Shown one piece after another: positions 34,276 to 41,463 of a DNA stretch of 42,758 nt. Source of the DNA: Pseudoduganella sp. (lineage in GTDB: Bacteria > Pseudomonadota > Gammaproteobacteria > Burkholderiales > Burkholderiaceae_D); NCBI GenBank assembly GCA_021323265.1, contig JAJTCO010000024.1, positions 1 through 42,758 on the forward strand, given 5' to 3'. Below the pieces are notes generated by a model. It saw nothing but the letters and a program-made list of their open reading frames with translations. It ran no database searches and was not told the DNA's origin. The position numbers and the translations under genes were made by a program. Within the stretch, counting starts at the first letter, position 1, and every line of letters starts with the position of its first letter.

Positions 34276-35196
34276 TCAGGACGTGAAGCTGCCCGCCAGT
34301 TGCCGGTAGCGGCCCGGCGCCATGCCGACGGCCTTGCTGAAGCGGTGGGTGAAGTGGCTGAGGTCGGCGTAACCGCAGGCATGCGCGACTTGCTGCAGCG
34401 GCAGGGTGCCTGCGCGCAGCAGACCGCGCGCACGCTCGATGCGGCGTGCCGCGATCCAGGCCGACGGCGGCATGCCGAAGCTGGTACGGAACATGCGGGC
34501 CAGGTGAAACTCGGACATGCAGGCCAGTTGCGCCAGCGTGCCCAGCGTGATGGCCTGATCGAGGTGGGCTTCGATGTAGTCGTGCAGCCGGCGCCGCACG
34601 GGCGCTGCCAGGCCGCCGCGCAGGCGCAGGCCGGGCCGCGTCATCGCCTGCGAGCGCAGCAACTCGCTCAAGGCGTCATGGGCGATTTCGTTGGCGCGCA
34701 ACAGCTGGTCGGCATCCTGCCACGGCTGCTGCAGCAGGGCGCCGCACAGCCGTACCAGCTGCCCATTCTCGAAATAGGTGCGGTCCTGCAAGGTCAGCTC
34801 GCGCGGCTCGCGATCGAGCTCCGCCACGGCGCGCTGCGTGAAGTGCTCGGGCATGAAGTACAGATGCAGCATGCGCAACTGGCCGCGCACCACCCATTCC
34901 GACTCATGCCAGTCGGGCAACGAACACAGGCGCTGCGGCGCGCCATACTGGCCGGGCAGGCCTTCCCGCTCGACTTCATAGCCGCCGCCCAGGTAGCAGG
35001 ACAAGGTGTGGTGGCCCGGTTGGCGGTACTCGGTCACCGCCTCCGGCGTGCTGCGCTGCCAGACCGCCGCCGCCAGGCCGTCGCCCAGCCAGGCGAAGCG
35101 CTCCAATGTCGCGTCGGTGCCGGACATGGTGCGAAACACCGCGTGCGACATCGCGTCGCCCGGGGCATTGACAAGTTGTCCAGCATTGGCCTTCAT
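34276..35196 (-). CDS. AraC-family transcriptional regulator
   Basis: A 306-residue regulator. An N-terminal sensory domain (about 1-190) precedes the two helix-turn-helix units of AraC (about 200-300): LGTLAQLACMSEFHLARMFR then LQQVAHACGYADLSHFTHRF. The ligand is unknown. It is divergent from an EamA-family exporter gene, 102 bases away, which is its most likely target. The gap shows no strong promoter consensus. Confidence 0.9.
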   Translation of the reverse strand: MKANAGQLVNAPGDAMSHAVFRTMSGTDATLERFAWLGDGLAAAVWQRSTPEAVTEYRQPGHHTLSCYLGGGYEVEREGLPGQYGAPQRLCSLPDWHESEWVVRGQLRMLHLYFMPEHFTQRAVAELDREPRELTLQDRTYFENGQLVRLCGALLQQPWQDADQLLRANEIAHDALSELLRSQAMTRPGLRLRGGLAAPVRRRLHDYIEAHLDQAITLGTLAQLACMSEFHLARMFRTSFGMPPSAWIAARRIERARGLLRAGTLPLQQVAHACGYADLSHFTHRFSKAVGMAPGRYRQLAGSFTS

Positions 35197-35298
35197 GCGA
35201 AAAAGTCTAGCACGCCTGTCTGAACGCTGCCGGGCGCCGCCAACAAATGCGCAAGATCAGACAAGCGCAACGGCGCCATCGCAGGCATGCTGGCAGCC

Positions 35299-36210
35299 AT
35301 GAACATTTCCCTCTACCTCATCACGGTGCTCATCTGGGGCACCACGTGGATCGCGATCAAATTCCAGCTCGGCGTGGTCGCCGCGCCGGTATCGATCGCC
35401 TACCGTTTCTGGATTGCGGCCCTGGTGCTGATGCTGATCCTGCTCGTGCGGCGGCAGCAAGTGCTGCCGCCGCGCTCGGCCTGGCGCTACCTGCTCGCGC
35501 AAGGCCTGGCGCTGTTCTGCTGCAATTTCCTGTGCTTCTACTACGCCACCATGTGGGTGCCGAGCGGCCTGGTGGCGGTGGTGTTCTCCACGGCGCCGAT
35601 CTGGAACGCGCTCAACGGCCGCCTCTTCATGCAACGCCCGATCCGGCCGCAAGTCCTGGGCGGTGCGCTGCTGGGACTGGCCGGCATCGCGCTATTGTTC
35701 CTGCCATCCATGCAGGGGCACTGGAACGACAGCGGCATGCTGGCCGGCCTCGGCCTGGCGCTGCTGGGTACTCTGTGCTTCTCGACCGGCAACCTGCTCT
35801 CGAGCCGCATGCAGGCACTGGGCATGCGGCCCCTGCTGACCAACACCTGGGCCATGCTGTGCGGGGCGACGATCCTGACGCTGGGGGCGCTGCTGCTGGA
35901 GATGCCGTTCACCTTCGACCCAAGCCCGCACTACGTCGGCGCGCTGCTCTACCTGGCGGTACCGGGTTCGGTGATTGCCTTCACGGCTTACCTGATGCTG
36001 GTGGGGAGGATCGGGCCGGACCGCGCGGCTTACTGCACGGTGCTGTTCCCGGTGGTGGCGCTGACGGTGTCCACCTTCTTCGAGGGCTACCAGTGGAGCG
36101 GCCTGGCGCTGGCCGGGCTGCTGCTGGTCATCGGCGGCAACCTGCTGGCCTTCATGCCGGCGCGCGCCAAGGCGGCAGCGCCGGCCGGGGCCAGGCTTAC
36201 TTCTTCGTGA
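35299..36210 (+). CDS. EamA/DMT-family transporter
   Basis: A 303-residue inner-membrane protein with about ten spans in two EamA repeats. The N-terminal repeat starts [20 protein letters not shown] and the second follows from about residue 145 ([20 protein letters not shown]). The last span is [21 protein letters not shown] proteins export amino acids, metabolites or drugs; the substrate is unknown. The start may instead be ATG at 35287, four residues earlier; neither has a strong ribosome binding site. It is divergent from an AraC regulator and overlaps trmB by 14 bases at the 3' ends. Confidence 0.9.
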   Translation: MNISLYLITVLIWGTTWIAIKFQLGVVAAPVSIAYRFWIAALVLMLILLVRRQQVLPPRSAWRYLLAQGLALFCCNFLCFYYATMWVPSGLVAVVFSTAPIWNALNGRLFMQRPIRPQVLGGALLGLAGIALLFLPSMQGHWNDSGMLAGLGLALLGTLCFSTGNLLSSRMQALGMRPLLTNTWAMLCGATILTLGALLLEMPFTFDPSPHYVGALLYLAVPGSVIAFTAYLMLVGRIGPDRAAYCTVLFPVVALTVSTFFEGYQWSGLALAGLLLVIGGNLLAFMPARAKAAAPAGARLTSS

Positions 36211-36907
36211 AGACCAGGTCCCACACGCCGTGGCCCAGCTTCAGGCCGCGGTTCTCGAACTTGGTCAGCGGGCGGTAGGCCGGCTGCGGCGCGTAGCCGT
36301 CCGCCGTGTTCTGCAGCGCCGGCTCGGCGCTCAGCACTTCCAGCATCTGCACCGCGTAGTCTTCCCAGTCGGTGGCCAGGTGGATGTAGCCGCCCGGCGC
36401 CAGGTGCTCGCACAGGGTCTTCACGAACGGGCCCTGGATCAGGCGGCGCTTGTTGTGGCGCGCCTTGTGCCATGGGTCCGGGAAGTAGATGTGCACGCCG
36501 GCCAAGGATGCGGCAGGGATCATGTCGCGCAGCACTTCCACTGCATCGTGCTGGATGACGCGCAGGTTGCCGATGCCTTCCTCGCCGATCATCTTCAGCA
36601 GGCTGCCCACGCCTGGCGTGTGCACTTCCACGCCGATGAAATCCTTCTCCGGCATGACCTTGGCGATATGGGCCGTGGTGCCGCCCATGCCGAAGCCGAT
36701 CTCCAGGATCACCGGCGCCTTGCGGCCGAAGGTCTGCTCGTAATCCAGCGCTTCCTTCTTGTACTCGACCAGGAACTGCGGGCCGAATTCCTTCAGGCCA
36801 CGTTCCTGGCCCGTGGACAGGCGGCCCGCCCGCGTAACGAAGCTGCGGATGCGGTGTTCGGTCGGGTCATAGAGCATTTTGCCCTTCGGCGTGGATTCGG
36901 AAGACAT
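36197..36907 (-). CDS. trmB: tRNA (guanine-N7-)-methyltransferase
   Basis: A 236-residue SAM-dependent enzyme that methylates G46 in the variable loop of tRNAs. SAM motif I is [20 protein letters not shown] near residues 68-87, then [16 protein letters not shown]. The TrmB signature [18 protein letters not shown] is near 140-157. The C-terminus [20 protein letters not shown] is typical. Transcription probably starts from an extended -10 (TGGTATAAT) about 27 bases upstream. The gene stands alone. Confidence 0.96.
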   Translation of the reverse strand: MSSESTPKGKMLYDPTEHRIRSFVTRAGRLSTGQERGLKEFGPQFLVEYKKEALDYEQTFGRKAPVILEIGFGMGGTTAHIAKVMPEKDFIGVEVHTPGVGSLLKMIGEEGIGNLRVIQHDAVEVLRDMIPAASLAGVHIYFPDPWHKARHNKRRLIQGPFVKTLCEHLAPGGYIHLATDWEDYAVQMLEVLSAEPALQNTADGYAPQPAYRPLTKFENRGLKLGHGVWDLVFTKK

Positions 36908-36933
36908 GGCTAAACGTGCAAGGAAAAGGGACG

Positions 36934-36942
36934 ATTATACCA
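36934..36942 (-). promoter_or_regulatory. Extended -10 promoter of trmB
   Basis: The minus strand reads TGGTATAAT, a perfect extended -10 element, 27 bases before the trmB ATG at 36907. No good -35 is visible, which is usual for extended -10 promoters. Confidence 0.6.
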
Positions 36943-37003
36943 TTCCGCCTTTGGCGCCCGGCTGCGATAATAGCGGGTCACGCAACCCTGGAAGCCCCTC
37001 CTT

Positions 37004-37504
37004 ATGGCCCTCGCACTGAATATCGTCATCATCCTCCTGGCGCTGGTAACGCTGTACTTCCTGCTCAAGGGCGGCCCCAAGGCGGCGCCGGTGGCGGCCA
37101 AGCCGGCGGGCGGCTCCTACACCCCGCTGCCGCAGGGCGAGCCGGTGCACCACTGGACCGACGGCGGCCGCTTCCAGCTGGAAGTGCTGGGCGAATCGCG
37201 CTATGCAGACAGCATCCATGCGCTGGCCGGCCAGCACGGCGACGCACCGGCCGACGTCCACCACAAGGCGCTGCTGCTGCCGGACGATAACAATCCTTAT
37301 GAAGACAAGGCGGTGGCCGTCTTCCTCAGCAACCAGATGGTGGGCTACCTGGCGCCGAAGGATGCGCAAGCCTTCCGCACCATGCTGGCGCGCCAGGAAA
37401 TCCCCGGCCAGCTCACGTCCACCGACGCCGTGATCCGCGGCGGCCACCTGTACGAAGGCAAACGCCTGTCCTACGCCGTATTGCTAGACATTAACGTTGC
37501 ATAA
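37004..37504 (+). CDS. Membrane-anchored HIRAN-domain protein
   Basis: A 166-residue protein. One membrane span at residues 3-22 (LALNIVIILLALVTLYFLLK) is followed by a Pro/Ala linker and a HIRAN domain from about residue 55 to 160. HIRAN features are FQLEVLGESRYADSIHALAG, DDNNPYEDKAVAVFLSNQMV and GYLAPKDAQAFRTML. HIRAN domains bind DNA ends or folds and are mostly fused to SNF2 helicases; a lone membrane-anchored form suggests another use. A TGCGATAAT extended -10 lies about 40 bases upstream, divergent from trmB. A GC-rich hairpin follows at 37528. Confidence 0.8.
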   Translation: MALALNIVIILLALVTLYFLLKGGPKAAPVAAKPAGGSYTPLPQGEPVHHWTDGGRFQLEVLGESRYADSIHALAGQHGDAPADVHHKALLLPDDNNPYEDKAVAVFLSNQMVGYLAPKDAQAFRTMLARQEIPGQLTSTDAVIRGGHLYEGKRLSYAVLLDINVA

Positions 37505-37527
37505 ATAGCAGCGAGTGACTTACCGCA

Positions 37528-37551
37528 CCCCGCGCACGATTGAACGCGGGG
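37528..37551 (+). terminator. Probable weak terminator after the HIRAN gene
   Basis: CCCCGCG (37528-37534) and CGCGGGG (37545-37551) form a perfect 7-base-pair stem with a 10-base loop, then CCGCTTTGT. The T-run is poor, so termination may be partial. It separates the HIRAN gene from the lipoprotein gene. Confidence 0.5.
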
Positions 37552-37610
37552 CCGCTTTGTGACATCATCGGCTACTTGTTGTTTTGATAATCAATAAGGG
37601 AGTCTCGAAG

Positions 37611-38330
37611 ATGAACAAGTACGCCTTGCTGTTACCTGCCCTGCTGCTGGCCGCCTGCGCCAAGAAGGAACCGGCGCCGGAGCCCGCCCCGGAAGCCGCG
37701 CCTCCGGCCACGACGGCGCCCGCCGCCCCCGCCCCGGCCCCGGCACCGGCGCCTGCCACCGCCACTGCCGCTGCGACCGCCGGCAACGGCCCGCTGCAAA
37801 CGCCGCAGGTCGACGTCGAGAACATGAGCGAGGAGCAGAAGGAAATTGCCAAGCGCCAGGCCAAGCTCGACTATTCGAACATGGAAGACGGCTACATCAG
37901 CGACCAGAACGCCCAGTGGGCCAGCGCCGCCAAGGCCACCTCGATCTATGGTTCCAGCTACGATTCCGCCCTGGCCACGGGCAAGGTGGACGGCAAGTAC
38001 TGGGCCAACAACAACAGCGACGTCGGCTTCGAATCGCTGGAAGTGAGCTTCGATAAACCCGTCCACGCAACCCAGCTGCGCGTCGCCATCCCCGACGGCG
38101 ACGGCATGGAAGGCATCACCAAGCTGGAACTGCAGGACACGGACGGCAAGTGGAACGTCGTCTGGAGCGGCGTAAACACGGTCAAGAACGACAAGCGCGG
38201 CGCCCGCACCTGGTACGTGCAGCCGATCGAAAAGACCAGCTACAAGGTCAAGGCGGCGCGCATCACCAAGTCCAACAACGTGACGACCGAACGCCTGGCG
38301 GTGGACGCCGTGCAGCTGATCGGCAGCTAA
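37611..38330 (+). CDS. Lipoprotein with a discoidin-like C-terminal domain
   Basis: A 239-residue protein. The lipobox LLAAC (Cys16) follows a short signal MNKYALLLPALLLAAC. Residues 20-60 are a Pro/Ala/Thr-rich linker with a PAPAPAPAP run. The globular part from about 75 to 239 (SYDSALATGKVDGKYWANNN; LEVSFDKPVHATQLRVAIP; AVQLIGS) resembles a galactose-binding/F5-8 type C jelly roll, which is a comparison by eye. It should be anchored to an envelope membrane and may bind glycans. A ribosome binding site (AAGGGAG) precedes ATG 37611. Confidence 0.75.
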   Translation: MNKYALLLPALLLAACAKKEPAPEPAPEAAPPATTAPAAPAPAPAPAPATATAAATAGNGPLQTPQVDVENMSEEQKEIAKRQAKLDYSNMEDGYISDQNAQWASAAKATSIYGSSYDSALATGKVDGKYWANNNSDVGFESLEVSFDKPVHATQLRVAIPDGDGMEGITKLELQDTDGKWNVVWSGVNTVKNDKRGARTWYVQPIEKTSYKVKAARITKSNNVTTERLAVDAVQLIGS

Positions 38331-38394
38331 GCGCCGTGCGCCCCGCCTTGCCCGGGCGGCGTATCATGTCCGCAGCAGCGTGCGGGAGGCAACC

Positions 38395-38628
38395 ATGGAA
38401 CGTGAACGGGCAAAGGCGGGCGATGCGGTGCGGCCGATCGGCTGGCACCACAAGATGCTGGTAATCCGCACCCTGCCGGGGCGCACCGGCCTGGGCGACG
38501 ACGAGGACGTGATCTGCCGCTGGCGCGACAGCGACGGCGAGCACCAGCAAACCTTCAAGTCCGGCCAGCTGGAAATTTTGAACTCGGCAGCGCAGGCGCG
38601 CAATCCGCGCAGGCGCACGCTTATTTGA
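38395..38628 (+). CDS. Small DUF2158 (YodC)-like protein
   Basis: A 77-residue hydrophilic protein. The spacing of GDAVRP, KMLVIRTL, DVICRWRDSDGEHQQTF and SGQLEIL matches the small beta-barrel pattern of DUF2158/YodC proteins (GdxVxL..., MxV, VxCxWF, F...L). The function of that family is unknown. The ATG at 38395 has GGGAGG nine bases upstream, which decides against the ATG at 38380. The 3' end overlaps the DUF4197 gene by 8 bases, tail to tail. Confidence 0.65.
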   Translation: MERERAKAGDAVRPIGWHHKMLVIRTLPGRTGLGDDEDVICRWRDSDGEHQQTFKSGQLEILNSAAQARNPRRRTLI

Positions 38629-39313
38629 GCAGGCCGAATACTTTGGCGATGGCCTTGCTGCCGTAGGAAACCGGGTTCTCCCGGATTTTCTTTTCCTCTT
38701 CCGCAATCATCAGGTACAGGCCATCGAGCGCGCGCTGCGTGACATAGCCTTCCACCGTGGCCTGTTCTTCGCTGGCCAGGCCAAACTGCGTGGCCTGCGC
38801 CATGGCCTTGTTGAACTTGCCCGACAGTTTCGATTTATCCGTCACGCCCTTCACGATCGGCTTGAACCTGGCCGCCAGGGGAGCCGCGGTTTTCTCCTTG
38901 AAGAAGTCGGTCACCGACGTTTCGCCCCCGGTCAGGATTTGCTTGGCATCGCTGACGGTCATCGACTTGACCGCATTCACCAGCAGCGGCTTGGCCAGCG
39001 GCACCGCCTGTTCGGCGGCGCGGTTCATGGCCGTTTCCAGCTCGTCCAGCTGCTCGGCGCGGCCGGCCATGGCCAGCAGGGGGCGCGCCCGCTCCAGCAC
39101 GCGCGGCAACTTGATGCGCACCGCCTCATTGTTGAGGAAGCCGCCCTCCACGCCCAGCTTCGACACGGCCGCCACGGAACCCGCCTCCAGTGCCGCCTTG
39201 AGTCCGCCGCTGGCTTCCTTCTGGGTCAATGCGTCCAGCGGCTCTGCCGCGTGGGCCGTGGCGGCCAGGGCCAGTGCGGCCAACAGGGCCAATATGTGAT
39301 GTGCGATGCGCAT
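38621..39313 (-). CDS. DUF4197 exported protein
   Basis: A 230-residue protein with a signal peptide (MRIAHHILALLAALALAATAHA-AEP) and an all-helical DUF4197 domain: EASGGLKAALEAGSVAAVSK near the start, GFLNNEAVRIKLPRVLERAR, and ALDGLYLMIAEEEKKIRENP near the end. The family is widespread in proteobacteria and of unknown function, probably periplasmic. The start at 39313 has GAGGAAG six bases upstream; a TTG at 39331 is weaker. It follows an EamA transporter gene, whose stop lies 12 bases upstream. Confidence 0.88.
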   Translation of the reverse strand: MRIAHHILALLAALALAATAHAAEPLDALTQKEASGGLKAALEAGSVAAVSKLGVEGGFLNNEAVRIKLPRVLERARPLLAMAGRAEQLDELETAMNRAAEQAVPLAKPLLVNAVKSMTVSDAKQILTGGETSVTDFFKEKTAAPLAARFKPIVKGVTDKSKLSGKFNKAMAQATQFGLASEEQATVEGYVTQRALDGLYLMIAEEEKKIRENPVSYGSKAIAKVFGLLK

Positions 39314-39327
39314 GGCGTACTTCCTCG

Positions 39328-40224
39328 TCAAAGCTCCACCCTACCATAGGCTGGCCGCTGCCACGCAAGGCTGGCCACGGCCGCCAGCACGCAGGCCATG
39401 CCCGCCAGCTGCTGTGGCGAGATCGGCTCGTGCAGGATGGCGCTGGCCAGCAGCACGGCCGACACCGGCGCCAGCGCCGTGAACAAGGCCGCCTCCATCC
39501 CGCTCACCCGCGCCGCCCCCGCATACCAGAGCAAAAAGCCCAGAACAGTGGGTACCAGCGCGTAGTACAGCACCGCCTGCACCGCCCCTGCATCGAATTC
39601 GGCTTGCCACGGCTGCTCCACGCACACCGCCGCCACGCCGGCAAACAGCAGGCCCAGTGCACACATCAGCGTGGACAGGGGCAGCGCCTCGACCGGCGTG
39701 CGCAAGCGCTTGTTGAGCAGGATGAACAGGGCTTCGCACGCTACCGCCGCCAGTACCAGCGCCGCCCCCAGCAGATGCGGCGCCCCGGCCGCGCCGCCCG
39801 CTGCCGCCGAGACGCCGCTGGCGGCCAGCACGCCAACGGTCGCCAATGCAATCGCCGCGAACAGGCGCAGCGTGGGCCGCTCGCCGAGCACGAACACCGC
39901 AAAGACTGCCGAGACGATGGGCAGGGTACCGATCAACACGCCCGCGCTGGCGGCGGACGTGTGCGCCGTGCCGGCGATCAGCAGCACCGTGTAGCCGACG
40001 CTTCCCGCGCACGCCTGCAGCACCAGCAGCAGCGCATCGCGCCACCCCATGCGCGGCAGCTGCGCGCGCAGCAGCCAGCACAATGCCACGAACACCGGCA
40101 AGGCCACGGCAAAGCGCAAGGCCGTCGCCGTGAACGGCGGCAACGCGCCCCCGATCACCTTGCTCGCCACCACCGTGCTGCCGACGGTCACCATCGCCAA
40201 CGCACAAAACAGATATCCCACCAT
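39328..40224 (-). CDS. EamA/DMT-family transporter
   Basis: A 298-residue membrane protein with about ten spans in two EamA repeats: VGYLFCALAMVTVGSTVVAS at the start and a second repeat from about 150 (LLGAALVLAAVACEALFILL). The substrate is unknown, probably a metabolite or amino acid. An AraC regulator lies 47 bases upstream on the same strand and probably controls it, so the two may form an operon. Confidence 0.9.
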   Translation of the reverse strand: MVGYLFCALAMVTVGSTVVASKVIGGALPPFTATALRFAVALPVFVALCWLLRAQLPRMGWRDALLLVLQACAGSVGYTVLLIAGTAHTSAASAGVLIGTLPIVSAVFAVFVLGERPTLRLFAAIALATVGVLAASGVSAAAGGAAGAPHLLGAALVLAAVACEALFILLNKRLRTPVEALPLSTLMCALGLLFAGVAAVCVEQPWQAEFDAGAVQAVLYYALVPTVLGFLLWYAGAARVSGMEAALFTALAPVSAVLLASAILHEPISPQQLAGMACVLAAVASLAWQRPAYGRVEL

Positions 40225-40271
40225 TTGCCGCCCTCCGCAGAAGAAAACTGCAGGCTAGCGGGAGCCCCGGC

Positions 40272-41093
40272 TCAGGTCTTGAACGAAATTGCGAAGGCGC
40301 CCGGGGCGATGCCGTACTTGCGCACGAACACGCGGGTCATGTGGCTCTGGTCGGCAAAGCCGCTGGCGGCAGCGGCGGCGGCCAGGGGCGTGCCGCCAGC
40401 GATCAGCTGGCGCGCCAGCAGGATGCGGCGATGCAGGAGATAGGCATGCGGCGTGAAGCCGGTATTGCGCGCGAAGGAGCGCACCAGCTGGAAACGGCTC
40501 AAGCCGCACGCCTGCGCCAGTTCGGCCAGCGACCAGTCGGCCAGCGGGTCGTCTTCCATCATCGATTGCGCCGTGGCGGTGGACGGGGCGCCCCGCGCGG
40601 CGTCCGCCATCCCGGCTTGGGCGCGGCGGCGCAGCAGGGTGTGCGCCATCAGGTCCAGCAGGGTTTGCTCGGCCGCCAGGCGCGCAGCCGGCAGCGTGGA
40701 AGTGGCGGCGTCGTATGCCCGCGCAAAGGCGGTCGCCAGGCGCTCGTCGCGCAGCACCGGGGCGCTGAACTCCAGGGTGCCGGCGCGGCCCTTATCGGCC
40801 TCGCGCAGCAGCTCGGCAGCGAGATGCGGCGCCAGGTACAGCATTTTCCAGCTGCGGCCGGCATCGCCCAAGGGCGTGCCGTCGTGGACTTCGTTCGGAT
40901 TGACGGTGATCAGGTCGCCCGCGCAAGCTTCCACCATGCCGCAACCGCTGAACGACTTCTGCGCGCCGCGCGTGACGAGGCCGATGCCGAAGGCGTCGTG
41001 GGTGTGGCGGGAAAAAGATTGCCCGCTATGCGCTTCCACCGCCTGGATGCGCGCGTCGCCGCAGGGTAATACCTGGAAGTTCGCTTTGGCCAT
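40272..41093 (-). CDS. AraC-family transcriptional regulator with cupin sensor
   Basis: A 273-residue regulator. The N-terminal cupin (about 1-110) shows SFSRHTHDAFGIGLVTRGAQ and GDLITVNPNEVHDG, typical of AraC sensors of amino-acid-exporter systems. The C-terminal double helix-turn-helix (about 175-270) includes LAELAQACGLSRFQLVRSFA and AAAASGFADQSHMTRVFVRK. The start at 41093 (MAKANFQ) is chosen; ATG at 41135 would overlap the tRNA 3' end region. It lies just before an EamA transporter gene, its likely target. Confidence 0.9.
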   Translation of the reverse strand: MAKANFQVLPCGDARIQAVEAHSGQSFSRHTHDAFGIGLVTRGAQKSFSGCGMVEACAGDLITVNPNEVHDGTPLGDAGRSWKMLYLAPHLAAELLREADKGRAGTLEFSAPVLRDERLATAFARAYDAATSTLPAARLAAEQTLLDLMAHTLLRRRAQAGMADAARGAPSTATAQSMMEDDPLADWSLAELAQACGLSRFQLVRSFARNTGFTPHAYLLHRRILLARQLIAGGTPLAAAAAASGFADQSHMTRVFVRKYGIAPGAFAISFKT

Positions 41094-41146
41094 GGTCCGC
41101 TGGACTCTCCCCCGGGTGCTGGGGTAGCTGGACATCCGTGAAAAAC

Positions 41147-41220
41147 TGGAGCGGGTGAAGGGAATCGAACCCTCGTATGAAGCTTGGGAAGCTGCCGTTC
41201 TACCATTGAACTACACCCGC
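41147..41220 (-). tRNA. tRNA-Gly (CCC anticodon)
   Basis: A 74-base cloverleaf including an encoded CCA end. The acceptor stem GCGGGTG pairs with CACCCGC, the D arm is GTTC-AATGGTA-GAAC, the anticodon loop TTCCCAA gives anticodon CCC, and the T arm AGGG-TTCGATT-CCCT is regular. The discriminator is T, as in bacterial tRNA-Gly. The anticodon stem reads GCAGC against GCTTC, leaving a C28-U42 mismatch. Overall layout closely follows E. coli glyU. Confidence 0.93.
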
Positions 41221-41407
41221 GTGCCCCGCATTCTACGTGGTATCCCCCATACTTGACAACCAACAGAAGTCAAATGCGTAGGGATATTAGGGTCAGGCAT
41301 TTGGGAATGGGAAAATAGGCACAAGCGTCTGAAATAGAGTGTGTCTTAATCGTGGGGGATTTCGTTGCGAATCAGTTGAATGACCCGGACATTCTGCCTG
41401 AGCAGGT

Positions 41408-41426
41408 GGTCCGGGCCGGACCTTTT
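41408..41426 (+). terminator. Hairpin with T-run in the tRNA to serine-hydrolase gap
   Basis: GGTCCG-GGC-CGGACC (41408-41422) is a perfect 6-base-pair stem followed by TTTT on the plus strand. No plus-strand gene precedes it. It lies beyond the stop of the minus-strand serine hydrolase, where it could act as a hairpin terminator without a T-run. The rest of 41221-41463 shows nothing recognisable. Confidence 0.35.
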
Positions 41427-41463
41427 CGATACGACAGGAGTACGCTACATCACACCTCACGGG

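Noticed and set aside
38340..38365. GC-rich hairpin CCGCC...GGCGG after the lipoprotein gene as a terminator
   Set aside because: Short stem, no T-run, and such pairs are common by chance at this GC content.
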